A model generated the notes under the pieces. It was not told where the DNA came from and did not search any database. It was given only the letters and a program-made list of their open reading frames with translations. From the NCBI GenBank assembly GCA_026214975.1, contig CM047813.1, positions 36,427,871-36,491,870 of the forward strand: DNA of 64,000 nt, read 5' to 3'. Both the position numbers and the translations under genes were made by a program. Below, in pieces: positions 35,601-47,442 of this stretch (positions are counted from its first letter, which is position 1; each line of letters opens with the position of its first letter). This DNA is from Gentiana macrophylla. Taxonomy: Eukaryota > Streptophyta > Magnoliopsida > Gentianales > Gentianaceae.

Positions 35601-35637
<37 letters not shown>

Positions 35638-36192
35638 AAAGTGAAATAATAAACTCCGTCCAAAAAGAAAGCTTGAAAAAGACTGGAAAAGGCTTCGTAG
35701 TTGTCGAAATTTAATAGTCCAGGTTGGTATCCACCTGGCCTATGCTCTTTCTACACAATGCAGATCTTCCTCAATTACATAAACTATTCACATTGACAAA
35801 GCGAGAAAAATTATGGTACAACGGGTATTTTGAGGTATATCAAGTGGAGGGTCATGATTATTAATTACTTATTCCCTTTCTCACATTCATGAAGTGTGTA
35901 GGTATGAGTTGGATTAATCATGACCTTTCCCTTGGTATAACTCGAAAATACTCGTTGCATCATAACTCTTCTCTGAAAAACCCAAGATTCCATCACCCCA
36001 CCTACGTACGTACGTGGCGGACTTCTGATTTTTTCGGTCACAGCGATCGGCGAACAAATTCGAACATCGAATACGGACATCAATAGTGTTTCTATATTTT
36101 TTACCGACAAAACTATATCGTCTTTCTGATCTTAATAGGGACACTGATCCCGACCCTACTCCACAATTGGCCGGGTCTGCCCTCATCGGGCC
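34910..36192. other. Intergenic sequence left of the DUF7722 gene
   Basis: No gene recognised. It contains a direct repeat of TTTCCTGATGGGTGA (about 34973 and 35017) and a run of 35 A at 35602-35636 preceded by GTGTCCTATTACC, which could be the tail of a retroposed sequence. The last part is probably the upstream promoter of the gene at 37456; ACGTGGC at 36012-36018 is an ABRE/G-box-like core. Confidence 0.5.
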
Positions 36193-36200
36193 CGTCCAGA

Positions 36201-37340
36201 TAGAGGTGGCCAAACCGAAACCGGAACGGCGGTTCGAACGAATCGGCGGTTTTGACCGGCTGGTTCAAAAACGCCGATTTTTAACTTCGCCAGTTTGCCG
36301 GTTTGCCGCCGGTTTGTGTTATTGGTAACGGAACGGAACCGAACGCCCGGTTCAAACCGGATGACCGAACCGGTAAAACCGGCGGAACCGGACCGAACCG
36401 GAACCGCCGGTTTAACCGGCCCAACAGGTTTTTTTTTTTTTTTTTTTTTTTTCTGGATGCATGTAAATAAAAACAATTTATAAACCATAAAAAAAACTAT
36501 AAACCATAAAAAAATTATACAAATAAACCATAAAAACTATAAATTAAAAAAAAACCTAAAAAATTATAAACCTAAAAAATACTATAAAATTATATACTAA
36601 CCTAAAAAAAACCATATACAAACCTAAAAAATTATATGAAACTATGTAATACAAACACATAAGAGTACTATAAAATACTACAATAACAAACTATAAAAAA
36701 ACTATAACAAACTATAAAAAAAAACTATAACAAACTATAAAACAACATTTATAATCAAAGTATACTTAAAACCTACTTAAATAACTATAAAAATCATTAC
36801 AAAGAAACTATAAAAGACTAAAAACATAAACAATTAGAACTACATTCGCTTTGATTTTTTTATATGTGTTGTCATCCGACACGATTACATATAAAAATAC
36901 GTGAAGCGACGAATTCAAGTACTCTGGCGTTGAAAAGATAACACAATTTACATATAAGAAAAACAACATAATTTTTAAAATAATATTATTTACATATAAA
37001 TAAAATAACACAATATTAATATTATTTTTAAAACCGAATAAAATCTATTTAAAATAATATATATATTACATTCGCTTTAATAATTATAATTAAAATAATA
37101 ATAATTTGTTATTGTAGTGAAAATAATAAGTGTTATATAAAAATGAAAAGAAAAAAATGAAATTTTAAAACCGCAGTGGCGGGCAGTGATCTCGAGCAGT
37201 GATCTCGAATCAGGAAAAAACGAAAGAAACAAGGCAAACCGGAACCGGCCAAACCGGCAAACCGTGGGTTTTGAGCAATAAACCGCGGTTTGAAAACCTG
37301 GCGGTTAAACCTGCGGATTTACACCATTTGGCCACCTCTA
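36201..37340. mobile_element. hAT-type non-autonomous DNA transposon, 1,140 bp
   Basis: Terminal inverted repeats TAGAGGTGGCCAAA (36201-36214) and TTTGGCCACCTCTA (37327-37340) are perfect over 14 bp. The flanking CGTCCAGA at 36193-36200 and 37341-37348 is a perfect 8-bp target duplication, as expected for hAT elements. Subterminal parts are rich in AACCGG and GGCGGTT words. The middle is AT-rich with recurring AACTATAAA words and a T24 run (36429-36452). No transposase is encoded. It inserted about 20 bp before the TATA box of the next gene. Confidence 0.9.
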
Positions 37341-37360
37341 CGTCCAGACTCCAGACCTCT

Positions 37361-37368
37361 TATAAATA
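37361..37368 (+). promoter_or_regulatory. TATA box of the DUF7722 gene
   Basis: TATAAATA lies 88 bp before the ATG and only 12 bp after the hAT target duplication. Confidence 0.65.
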
Positions 37369-37455
37369 GCCTATATATACCAACATATTTTGCACTTTTT
37401 TAAAGTTAAACTCAAAACAAATATAGCCAAAAATAGAAAGCTAGGTTTCTAAAAA

Positions 37456-37731
37456 ATGGAGATGATGGCAAGACCAGCAGGTGATGAGAATAGTGTAAGG
37501 AGTAGTGGTGCAATTGGAGGGTCGAGTATTGGGAAACATGCCATTAATAAAGATGGGTGTAATTGGTTCCAAATGCCACTGCACTATCCGAGGTATACGA
37601 AGCTTGACTACGAGACTATGCCGGAATGGAAACTGGATTGCATTCTTGCCCAGTATGGATTGCCCGCGGCAACCACCGGAGATGTTAACCACAAAAGGAA
37701 GTTTGCTATGGGAACCTTCCTGTGGCATTGA
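37456..37731 (+). CDS. Small DUF7722-family plant protein, 91 aa
   Basis: The reading frame is complete, from ATG in AAAAAATGG to TGA. Residues 37-70 (WFQMPLHYPRYTKLDYETMP and EWKLDCILAQYGLP) and the following KRKFAMGTFLW match the conserved core of DUF7722, a short plant-only family of unknown function. The N-terminal 30 residues are Gly/Ser-rich and probably disordered. There is no signal peptide or membrane segment. It stands alone with its own TATA box at 37361 and a 3' region with a T23 run. An hAT-type element separates the core promoter from the likely upstream promoter. Family assignment is from memory of the motif; the molecular role is not known to me. Confidence 0.85.
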   Translation: MEMMARPAGDENSVRSSGAIGGSSIGKHAINKDGCNWFQMPLHYPRYTKLDYETMPEWKLDCILAQYGLPAATTGDVNHKRKFAMGTFLWH

Positions 37732-38484
37732 TAACTGATAACTTCCTTCTTCGCTCCTTCGGACGCCAAATGTATACATTTTCGGTTTTTTTTTTTTTTT
37801 TTTTTTTTGGATCGCGATAGAGAATCATTTCTTCCCTTTCAATAAGATTACTTACACCGATGTTACATGCAATCTGGGTTTGATATAGTTATTTAAACCG
37901 ATCTATTTCGACTGAAAATAGTGTGGAAAAAAAATACATCCTCTGCAATTTGTAGCATATGCATGTTTGGGAACTAAAATGATCGTCATGTTTGGTGTTA
38001 TTCTGGTTACTTATTTGCTATTGTAAGTTCATGGGATAATCTTAATCCAGATTCTCTCGGTGCCGGTGATGCCCGTTGAATCTGATTGGTGATCATGGGG
38101 AACAGTGGCGGTCCTGGCAGATCTGCAGTGTGTCGTAGGTAGGTCACGTGATCTCATTGAAATCCGAAGAATTTTTTTTTGTTAGTATTAAAACGACGAT
38201 GTAGTTTTATTGTTAAAAAAATGTTATTTTTGTGTTTAAAAAAAAAAAAAAAAGTAGTTTTAGGTTCCGGTGATCCTACTGGAACAAATTCTCGGCTACA
38301 AAAATGTAGTTTTACAGTCCGGTAATCAACTGGAAAAAATTCATGAATCCACCGGCGGAACCTATTATTATATACACCGGCCAAAAAAAACCTGTGCATA
38401 GCCCCTATGCCATGAAGTCTACAACGTATTGATATTTATAAGATGATCTTAACATAATAACATCCGCAGATTTTGGGTAGAAGA
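37732..38484. other. 3' flank of the DUF7722 gene and intergenic sequence
   Basis: Contains a T23 run (37786-37808) and a diverged stretch at about 38110-38400 with GGCGGTCC, GTAGTTTTA and CACCGGCGGAACC words that may be an old transposon. No gene was seen. Confidence 0.45.
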
Positions 38485-38492
38485 CACTACAT

Positions 38493-38811
38493 CAGGGGCG
38501 GAACCACCCTATGGCCTGGGTGGTCTCAAGCCCCCTAAATGAAATCAGAGCCCCCCCCCCATATGGTCCCAAGCCTCTCCCCTAATTTTTATTATTGTAT
38601 TAGTAGTATTGTTAATATTAGTATGTTATGTGTCTTTTTCTTGAATAAAATACTTAATATCCTAGTGGTTTAAGAACAAACATTTTTTAGTCTCCATAAT
38701 TATAGGTCGTAAGTTCAAATCTCACTACCAACATTTTTTCATCCCGGATTTTTCTACTTTTGTAGAGTTTATATCTGAAGACCACCATGAAATTTTTCTC
38801 GGTTTCTACAG
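38493..38811. mobile_element. Small hAT-like element (319 bp) with tRNA-like internal boxes
   Basis: The left end is CAGGGGCGGAACC and the right end is CTCGGTTTCTACAG, a weak inverted match. CACTACAT at 38485-38492 and 38812-38819 is a perfect 8-bp target duplication. Inside, CCTAGTGGTTTAAG (about 38661) and AAGTTCAAATCTCAC (about 38712) resemble Pol III A and B boxes of a tRNA-derived sequence about 50 bp apart. No protein is encoded. Confidence 0.7.
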
Positions 38812-38943
38812 CACTACATGGGATTTAGATCATCAATCTATGCAAATGTGCTTCTGGCACTAAAAACAAACAAAAATTTAACATGATCGACTTCCCAAAT
38901 ATTACAAATTGTAGGGGGTGTTTGCAGAAAAATTAATTTGTGT

Positions 38944-39560
38944 CGCTGATGCGCCAAGTTAAATTTCTAGTCAAATATGAACAAGAGCGACGGGAAAAGA
39001 ACACATAATTCAAGAGATTTAAGCCTTTAGAACAAGAATTGATAAAAAAATCTTTGATCGATGCTCAAGTCCTTACCTTAGATTAATTCCTTGAGAATTT
39101 TTTCTGCAGTTTCTTCTTCTACAAGGAGGAAGGCTTCTCCTACAACAATTATCTTTATTACTTAATTATTTGAGACTAGAAAACCTAATTTTTCTAAGAC
39201 TAAGATAGCTTAAGAGCAATGATACAGACACAACAAAAATACACAACCAATTGACACTTCAATAATCTATGACGATACGGGATTTCACCCCTCCACGTGG
39301 AATTATCTATTTGGTCCAGCTGGCATGTGGAAAAGTCCAAGTTTATTACCCACCTCGGATTGAACAAGATACGAGTCAAAGAAAAGGGTCCCACCTCGAA
39401 CACCCATGTCGGTGTTATCCGAGTCGAGACCAGGGTTAAGGCCCAGATTCCTAAGCCCAACATCCAGAGGATTGCTTGGGCAAGGGGGCAAGGCCCAGTA
39501 AGGGTATTTATGTCAATAGACCGAACCGCCCTAAGTTTAGGGCAGAAGAAGGACAAAAAT
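38944..39560 (-). mobile_element. Truncated Ty3 LTR K with primer-site remnant
   Basis: On the minus strand an LTR-like stretch ends near TTTAACTTGGCGCATCAGCG (38943-38965), resembling the LTR end and TTGGCGCC-type primer site of Ty3 elements. Boundaries are unclear and no coding part is present. It replaces the end of element D. Confidence 0.35.
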
Positions 39561-40560
39561 CCTCCATCTTTTGGATACCAAATTCCAACATTTATAGTGT
39601 TTTTCAAGTATTTGATTATCCTTTTGGTCTTTAGAAGATGTGATTCTTTTGGTTGTGCTTGAAATCTTGCACACACTCTCTTGCAAATGCTATATCAGTC
39701 TACTTGCGAGTTAAGTATAATAAGGATCCAATGATTCCTCTATACATTTTCTCGATCAACATCCTTTCCTCGCTTCATCTTTTCCAAGTATGACTCGCAC
39801 ACATTGGTGTGTCTCTTTGTGCCACTTGTATCCATCCCATACTTGTGTATCGGATCTCTTGTGTACTTGGCTTGACTAATGAAAATGTCATCCTTCATTT
39901 GCTTTACTTGAAGGCCAAGAAAATAGTTTAATTCTCCCATCATGCTCATCCAAATTTGCTCTTCATCAGTTTGCAAATTTTTCACAAAGCTTTTCATCCT
40001 CTGATCCAAAGATTATGTCATCAACATAGATTTGAACCAAAGAATGTGCTTGCTCCTTCCTCTAGTTTGAATAGAGTCTTGTCAATAGTTCCCTTGTTGA
40101 ATCCATTCTTGATCGAAAATTGTGATAGTGTTTCATACCAGGCTCTGTGTGCATGTTTGAGGCCATGAGGGCCTTCTTGAGTTTGTATACTTTGTCTTCT
40201 TTTCCTTTGATTTGAAATCCAGGAGGTTGTTCTACATAAACTTCTTCTTCCAAAAGTCCATTTAGAATGCACTCTTGGCATCCATTTGATAAACTTTGAA
40301 GTCTTTGTATGCGGAAAAAGCTAGAAAGAGTCTGATTGCTTCCAATCTTGCTCTTTGGTGCAAATGTTTCATCATAATCTATTCCTTCCCTTGAGAATAG
40401 CCTTTTGCAACTAGCCTTGCTTTGTTTCGACGACAACAGTTCCTTGCTCATCCATCTTGTTCCCCGAATACCCATTTTGCACCAATGATGTTGGCCATAT
40501 ATCCGATGCAATCAACAAGTTCCTGGACTTCATTTCTTTCAAATTCATTTAGTTATTCTT
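39561..40560 (-). pseudogene. Element D reverse transcriptase and start of RNase H
   Basis: Minus-strand pieces include KWVF-like entry, GIDYDETFAP (about 40360), LLEEEVYVEQPPGFQ (about 40225), KLKKAL, NGFNKGTIDKTLF (about 40090), MGELNYFLGLQVKQ and IFISQAKYTRD (about 39900), then CARFQAQPKESHL, KRIIKYLKNTINVGIWYPKD (39568-39676). Many frameshifts separate them. Catalytic residues of RNase H are not present. Confidence 0.8.
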
Positions 40561-41780
40561 GCATTCTTTGTGATCCAATCTGCATTTTGGATTGCATCAT
40601 CTATGGTCTTGGGTTCCACTTGTGATAGAAAGCAAGTTAGCATGTGCTCCAGGTTGTCTTCGGTTCTAACTCCCGTGTGAATATCTCCAATAACTTGTTC
40701 TTCAGGATGGTCTCTTAGCCAATTTAGATCTGGTTGAAGTTGTTCTTCACTTGGTGCTTCCATGCCTTCATGCTGAGCATGAACTTCAACTTCAGGTGCT
40801 TCTTCTGTTGTATTGATATGTGGCTCCTCTTGATTTTCAAAGTGATGATTCAGGATAGTAGCTGGTATGGTTGCATTTGTATAGATTTCCTTCTGTGCTG
40901 CTTTCTCTTCTTGGTCTTGAAGATCTTCACCATTTGTATTTGGTTCATCAAAAACCACATGTATTGATTCTTCAATCACCAATGTTCTTTTATTGAGTAC
41001 TATGAATGCTTTGCTGGTGTCTGAGTATCCCATGAAGATTGCTTCATCAGCCTTCTCATCAAAGGTATGCAGCTGGTTCCTGTTTAAGACAAAACATTTT
41101 GATCCAAACATATGAAAATATGAGATATTGAGTTTTCTTCCATTCCATATTTCATATGGAGTCTTTCCATGATATTTGTTGATGATTGATCTGTTTTGTG
41201 TATGACATGATGTGTTTGCTGCTTCAGCCCAAAATCTCTTTGGCAAGCATGCTTCAGCAATCATTGTTCTAACTGCTTCTTTGAGAGTTATGTTTCTTCT
41301 TTCTACTACACCATTTTGTTGTGGAGTGCCTGCTGCAGATAATTGATGTAGTACTCCATTTTCTTCACAGTAGGTTCTGATGATTTCATTTAGAAATTCA
41401 GTGCCTCTGTCTGATCTGATCTTTATGATCTTTAGTTCTTTCTCATTTTAGAGTCTTCTCAGCAAATCTGACAACTTTTTGAGTGTCTCTTTCTTCTTGT
41501 TCATGAAAATGGTCCAGGTGTACTTTGAGAAGTCATCCACCACTACAAGGGTGTATTTCTTACCACTCACACTTACTGGTGTGACTGGTCCAAAAAGGTC
41601 CATGTGTAACAGATGTAGAACTCTTGTTGTAGATTGATAAGGCTTTGACTTGAATGAACTTTTGATCTGTTTTCCTTTCTGACATGCATCACATAGACTT
41701 TCTTTCTTGTATGTGAATTCTGGCAAACCTTCAACTAACTTGTTCTTTGATAGTTTGTTGATGGTCTTGAAATTCGAGAT
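40545..41780 (-). pseudogene. Element D integrase and linker
   Basis: SLCDACQKGKQIKSSFKSK with the zinc-binding Cys pair, LLHMDLFGPVTPVSVSGKKY with the first catalytic Asp and VVVDDFSKYTW lie at 41448-41726. After a gap with ERRNITLKEA-like residues, a 239-residue frame at 40545-41264 reads RFWAEAANTSC, NKYHGKTPYEIWNGRKLNIS, FHMFGSKCFVLNRNQLHTFD and an acidic linker to FLSQVEPKTIDDAI at the RT entry. Confidence 0.85.
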
Positions 41781-42223
41781 GATTTAGCCTACATGCCAAA
41801 TCCGACTTGTGGATTGTTTGTTTTTACCAAAGAGACATGTTTTACGCCTTGGTCGTTTCTCGGAGTCCACAACATACATGTTGTCTTGTCTTCTACCTCG
41901 CAAGAACCACTTTGTGTTGGTTTGGTGTGAATCACTTTGCATCCTTCTTTGTTGAAGTGCACATTGTAGCCTTTGTCACAAAATTGACTGATGCTCATCA
42001 TATTGAAATTTAGTCCCTTGACATATGCCACATTTTGAATTTTTAAATTGTTCTTGAGTATTATGTCTTCCCCCTTAATCTTACCAGGTTTTCTTTGCCT
42101 CCAAATGTGACTTTGGGTCCATCAAAAGCCTTGAAGTCAGTGAGCCATTTCTTGTTTCATGTCATGTGTCCTGGAACATCCACTTGTCTATGTACTGGAC
42201 ATCTACAAAACAGTTAATTAAGT
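41781..42223 (-). pseudogene. Element D protease and pre-integrase region
   Basis: A frameshifted SGCSR motif near 42155 marks the protease active site. MAYVKGLNFNMMSISQFCDKGYNVHFNKEGCKVI (41930-42031) is the conserved stretch between protease and integrase of Copia elements. Confidence 0.7.
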
Positions 42224-44300
42224 TTAGGTACCCAACACTTTGTTTGGGTCCATACTGCAGTAGCAATCATGCCTCCCATACCAAGTGTGTATCCAAAAGG
42301 TCTTCTTTTTTGGATAATTGAAGTCATCAACTTCATATGTATAAGGCATGGCAGAATAGCTTCTAATATTTTTGCTGAAGGTATTTTGATACTTTTCTCC
42401 ACCTTTTGGTGCATTTATATCCTTCTTCACTTTCCAATATGCAGTAGGAAACCTTTCATGCTTCAAGTGTCTAGGAACGGATTGATTTTTCTTAACCACA
42501 TGATGCATTTTGTGGAATGGTTTCCTCTTGTATTTTGGAGGTGCAACATTCAATCATCCTCTCGAAGGGTAAAGTCCGCTTTACCTTTCGGATGGTTTGT
42601 TCTTGATTGACTGGAATGAGGATTTAGTCTGCTGTTTCACTACACTAGGTTTTGACTTCACCGGAACAGGATGATCTGTTGGAACTATGGTCTGTCCCTT
42701 TCTAAATTTTGATCCATTAATGGTCCTGAATTTAGAATTGTGTTGACCATTATTCCTACTTTCATCCTGACTGTTGTAGCCAAGACCAGATCTGGATCCA
42801 AACCTTTTTGAGGGTTTGTAAGCTGGTGCTTTTAGTGGTGCAGTGGTTATTTTTACTGGTGAGGAGATTTTCTTAACTGATCTGTCAATGACAGATGTAT
42901 AATCATCTGCTTTTTGTTGATCATTTAAGTAGGTCTCCTTACTGCTTTTAGATCCTTGCATTCCTTTTCCAGAATTTCATGATTCTTTTCAATTTCATCA
43001 AATTTAGTCATGAGATTCTGGACTAGGTCTACTGTATCTAATGGAAGAGTAGAAGATTGTGCAGTGTTAGATGTGGATGTATTAGATGAAGAGTAAGAGC
43101 TAGATGATACCTCAGATTCATCTGATTCTTTAGCCATTAGACATAGGCTTGTTTCTTCAGTGTCTGAACTATCACTTTCATCTTCATCCAATTCTTTGGT
43201 CATGAGGCATATGCATGCTTTCTCCTTTTACGAAATGCTTTTCTTCATCACTATCATCCGAATCATTATCGATGATTCTTCATTCTTCTCATTCTTTGGA
43301 TTACGCCTTGAGTGCCTTCTTGCTTTTTCTCTTTTCAAATGCTTTGTATTTCTTCTTTTCATCATCTTTGTCATTTTCTTGAGGGGCAATCACCTTGAAG
43401 TGACCTTTCTTATTGTTGCATTTTGAAGCATCTGTATTCATCATCCTTCTTCTTCATGTCTCTGTTTGAGCTTGACTTCTTGTTTGATGATGAATTTCCT
43501 TTGAAGAACTTCTTTTGCTAAACTCACAAAGCGTTTAACCAATAAAGCTACATGTTCTTTAAGTTCATGTGTTTCTTTCTTTGATGTAATCGGCAAAGTT
43601 ACTTTCTTTGGGTGCAACCAAAGCGGTGAGTTTTGTGTCTCTGCCGGAGCACCATCTTCACCGTTCAATTCGAATTCATGAGCTTTTAATTGGGACATCA
43701 GTGTCAGAGTGTCAGTGCTTGCAAGATTTGTTGTTCCTCTGATTATGGATGTTATGATCTTCCATCTTTCAGGTAGTCCTCTCAAGATCTTCAAGCATAC
43801 TTCTTTTTGGGGATATGTGTGTCCAAGCTGTTGCAGTTCATTGATGATGCTTGAGAATCTGTTGTCCATTTGATCTATGGATTCGCCAGTCTTCATTTTG
43901 AAGTTTTCAAACTTCGCTTTTACAATGAGATAATTTGTTTTCTTTAATCGCTTGAGATCCTTCATTTATCAATGATAGCTTGTCACACATCTCCTTTCTT
44001 TGTTTTGCGATCTTTGATTCTCATGAACATGTTGCTATCTAGGGTCTTCAAGATCATGTCTTTTGCAACAAAGTCCAGGTTTGCTCTTCTCCTGTCATCC
44101 TTGGTCCAATCCTTTTTAGGTTTGTCAATTTCCTTTCCTTGATCTGCACGTGCCTACCACGGTAGTGATTGTGATTGGTCCATCATTAATTACATCCAAA
44201 GATCTCTTCATGAGTTCTTTGCAAGATGAATAGCATTCTTATTTTATATTCATCAAAATTATTAACATTAAAAGCAGTACTTTTGACAAGAAGTTTGAGG
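42224..44300 (-). pseudogene. Element D gag
   Basis: The capsid part reads KFENFKMKTGESIDQMDNRF, INELQQLGHTYPQKEVCLKILRGLPERW (43441-43965). A Ser/Glu-rich segment with SLCLMAKESDESEVSSSSYSSS and a coiled coil (42925-43203) follows, then a basic C-terminal part (42224-42961). The N-terminal part from about 43970 to 44300 is frameshifted. The knuckle near 43430 is broken. Confidence 0.7.
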
Positions 44301-44428
44301 AATCCATCGATGCAAATGAAGATATAAATGTAAATGTATAGAAAACTCAGTTTGAAAACTACTTTGAAAATATGTGATCTCCTTGTTACTGTAAATTAGA
44401 TCTCAGCAGTTACGATACTAGGAACAAC

Positions 44429-44440
44429 GCTCCGATACCA
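44429..44440 (-). other. Primer binding site of element D (initiator tRNA-Met)
   Basis: The minus strand reads TGGTATCGGAGC, two bases inside the LTR. It has the same CAG to CGG change as in element B. Confidence 0.8.
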
Positions 44441-44442
44441 AT

Positions 44443-45846
44443 TGTTGGTCCCAGAGAAGGTGAAACTATAGTCGGAGGGGGTGAATGACTATAGTGGAGT
44501 TTCAAAACTTTTCTTTTATTTAAAAGCTTTTAGGCGTGGATAAATCCTTCTTACTATGTTGTTTTCAAATCAGTTTAGACAATCACGAATTAAGTTATGG
44601 TGTAGGCAAGTTAAATAATCTTTGTAAAGTAAATTGCGAAATTAAATTGACACAAGGCTTATAGTGGTTCGAGGTGGTGTAATCCGCTTAATCCACTCTT
44701 CTCATGTGATGATCGGAGGAATTCACTATTGTTTTCACAGATACAATAGTATGATTGTCCTTGGCTTCCCAAGCTTCACAATCTACAAGACTATCACTCC
44801 TTGATGCAGCAAACTTGATGATTCGATCTTCCTTGCTCACTCCTTGAGATCAAAATCCTTCAACAAATATCACAGATTCAACTCCTTCTCAGTTGCCTCA
44901 GATTCGATTTGCTTGATTTGATGTGAATGTGATTCACACACTTGGTTGATCAAACTCAGTCCCAAGTATGACTTTGTAGCTCACGATATCCGAGTTGATC
45001 ACTAGATGTTTCCTTGTAAGTTCGAGAGAAAGGCTTTTCAAATTGACAGAGTTTTCACTTGATTTTTATGTTTTTGTTCGCTCACTTCTCTGCGTCTCAT
45101 CAATGCCTTCTATTTATAGCCTTGAATAACCTTGATTTTGAATTCCGTCCGTTGGCTATATTAATGAGGAATAATCCTTGATTTTATTCTTGATTCCCCA
45201 TAATTGCATTCTCCTTGATTTGATGATCGGATTCTTTCTTCAAGCGTATAGCGAAAAATCCGTCCTTGATTGATCCTCTATTGATTGTGCATTTAATGCA
45301 TGATCTTACGAATCTTCAACGTATACTAAATCTGATCTGGTAAGTGTTACTTTGCCGTTTTTAGAACGGTCGAGTGATCCTTCTGACTTAACCGTTTTAG
45401 CTTTTCCTTCACCGTTTCGTCTTTACTCAGCCGAAAGTGAATCTGCTTTGCCGATTCACTGTTTTCTTCTTTGTTTCTGTTTAAGGAGAATCTTTGTACT
45501 TCACTGATCTTTGATTGGGGTGAGATCAGTGTACACCATATTTGAATATTAATGTACATCGCTTGTAGTATAACTTAGACTTGTCCAAGGTCATCACAGA
45601 CTTCCTTGGTTACGAGTCAGACCTTTAATGTCTGCATTGCTTCTCTGCTGGTGCTTGGCTGGCTTCACTCTGCCGAATATCTGTTTTTGCCTTGCCGTCC
45701 TACCACTAGTACAATACTTGTCTGACTCAACTTATACAACATGTCAGACTCTAAGTAAAGACTTATACAGAGAGTTCTAACTTATTTCAGACTTGCTATA
45801 ACAGCTGGTATGGCCATCATCAAAACATAATAAAATATTTCTAACA
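44443..45846 (-). repeat. Element D 5' LTR
   Basis: This 1,404-bp LTR reads TGTTAGAAATATTTTATTATG on the minus strand at its start and GGGACCAACA at its end. A TATA box is at 45111-45118 (TATAAATA on the minus strand). ATTTG at 45847-45851 would be the target-site copy; its partner is lost. Confidence 0.85.
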
Positions 45847-46290
45847 ATTTGAGAGAAGATGAGAGATGAGAGTTTGCAAAACGAATTAAAAGAGATGAAA
45901 AAATGTAGTTTCCATTCGTTTCTTGGGGTTCCAGTATGTAAGAAATCTATCTAGGCCAATCAAAACCTAGGTTATGATGTGAGGGAAATCCATCTCTTAA
46001 TATGGTGGGTCACACAATCACAAGTTCTCAATATGGGATACTTTAACATAGTACGAACAAGATAAGTTACCAAAACTGCTAGCAACCACGGGAAGTTCTT
46101 GCCTACACTCTCCATGTGTGGAGGTGAGGGATGTGGCATGATGTAGACCGTCTGTTTTTTTAACTTGATTTAAACTATGTGATCCAGATAAATTCAGGTG
46201 TCAAGTCACAAATGACTCCAAATTGAGTGACTACACAAGAACTTGCCGCCCCAGCAACCACCGAAGGTTTTCCATAAACCAAAGCGATGC

Positions 46291-46338
<48 letters not shown>

Positions 46339-47249
46339 GTGTTCCAAGTTCCAACCACATTGGGGCGGCAGAACCGGCGATTTATATGCACAAACTTTGT
46401 CCCCCTCGTTCAGGTAATCATTTGAGTATTTGAGTTTGAGTTGTGGCGGTCAGGGTCGTCACAATTGGGAGCTCTAAGTCAAAATTAACAAATACACGAA
46501 TATTCACAAGACAGTGACCTTTTTTCATCATTACAAATGAACTGAATAATACAATTAGCTAGCAAAGCTACCACTAGACACACTAATTACTTAGATGGCT
46601 CGAAAAATATGCCTTGTTCAGTATTACAATTATAAGAGACTGAAGCTCTTTCATCAGATCATGAAGACAAATATAAACGCTAAGAAATTAATTTACAAAA
46701 TCGTTAACAAAAGACACTATTAATTAATTAATTAATTAAGCCGGGGATGAAAGAAACAGAAGAACAGATGGATGCGGGAGAGAAAATTTATAAACAATAC
46801 ATACTGGGAAGAACAGCAGTGGTAAACACATTTAATCCTTAATTACTCTATTAATCAACAACTACGTTTACTTTAATCTTACACTGAAATTCACCAATAA
46901 AAAGGACTGGTCATGTCTCAAAATCAAAGGAAAAAAAAAACATGCACCAAGTGCGATTCTACTGATACACCACACTACTTTTACAATACACATCAAAACG
47001 ACGTTTGAGAAGTTTATTCTTAAGTCGAGAATCGATTTTTCAAAATCAATTATGAGAATCCACATTTTAAAAGTCGATTATTGACTCAAAATCGAACTTT
47101 TGAAAGGTCGTTCTGGTGTATTTGCATCGAGGTAGTGTACGTGGTGCAAATCATGTCGCCCCAGAAAAAAATAAAAAATAACCCTCAAAATCGAGCTACA
47201 AGAAGGGGGCGGGGCGGGGGGATGGGGCGGGGAATGGGAACAGATATCG
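45847..47249. other. Intergenic sequence between element D and the CRF-like gene
   Basis: No gene was recognised. It contains a (TA)20 run at 46294-46334 flanked by a perfect 10-bp inverted repeat TGCCGCCCCA (46244-46253) / TGGGGCGGCA (46361-46370), and a G-rich stretch at 47201-47238. Confidence 0.55.
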
Positions 47250-47442
47250 TTACGAAACTAAGAACTGATCTGCAATGCATTGTTCATTCAAGTCCTCCTC
47301 CATAGATGACGTCCATAACCCAAATTCAACATCAAATTCAGAAACTGTATTATTATCCAAATAACTTTCTTCTTCTGTATAATTACCTTCTTTAGTGTTA
47401 AGTAAATCAATGGCGATGGAGACCGAAAATCAAACATTTCAT
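47250..47442 (-). pseudogene. Out-of-frame continuation of the CRF-like gene
   Basis: Downstream of the TGA at 47443 on the minus strand, one shifted frame reads [19 protein letters not shown] and a second reads NYTEEESYLDNNTVSEFDVE and on to a TAA at 47250. Acidic, aromatic tails like these are typical C termini of CRF proteins. Two one-base deletions in the coding sequence, or in the assembly, would explain both shifts. The first segment could be chance. Confidence 0.5.

Larger units (their letters stand above)
39561..45846 (-). mobile_element. Element D: Copia retrotransposon, minus strand, 3' end lost
   Basis: On the minus strand: 5' LTR (45846-44443), initiator-Met primer site, gag, protease, integrase, reverse transcriptase and the start of RNase H. 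The 3' LTR and polypurine tract are missing; the sequence changes to LTR K near 39560. The organisation is related to element B, with similar protease and integrase motifs, and likely Sirevirus-like. Confidence 0.85.

Noticed and set aside
35320..35636. Candidate SINE or LINE tail ending in A35
   Set aside because: No flanking duplication, Pol III boxes or reverse transcriptase could be found; kept only as a note.
35865..36488. Overlapping open frames on both strands near the hAT-type element
   Set aside because: They lie in promoter and transposon-end sequence with CCGG-rich repeats; the proteins resemble nothing and cross the element boundary.
46175..46425. Open frames of repeated Tyr-Ile on both strands
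   Set aside because: They are translations of the TA microsatellite.
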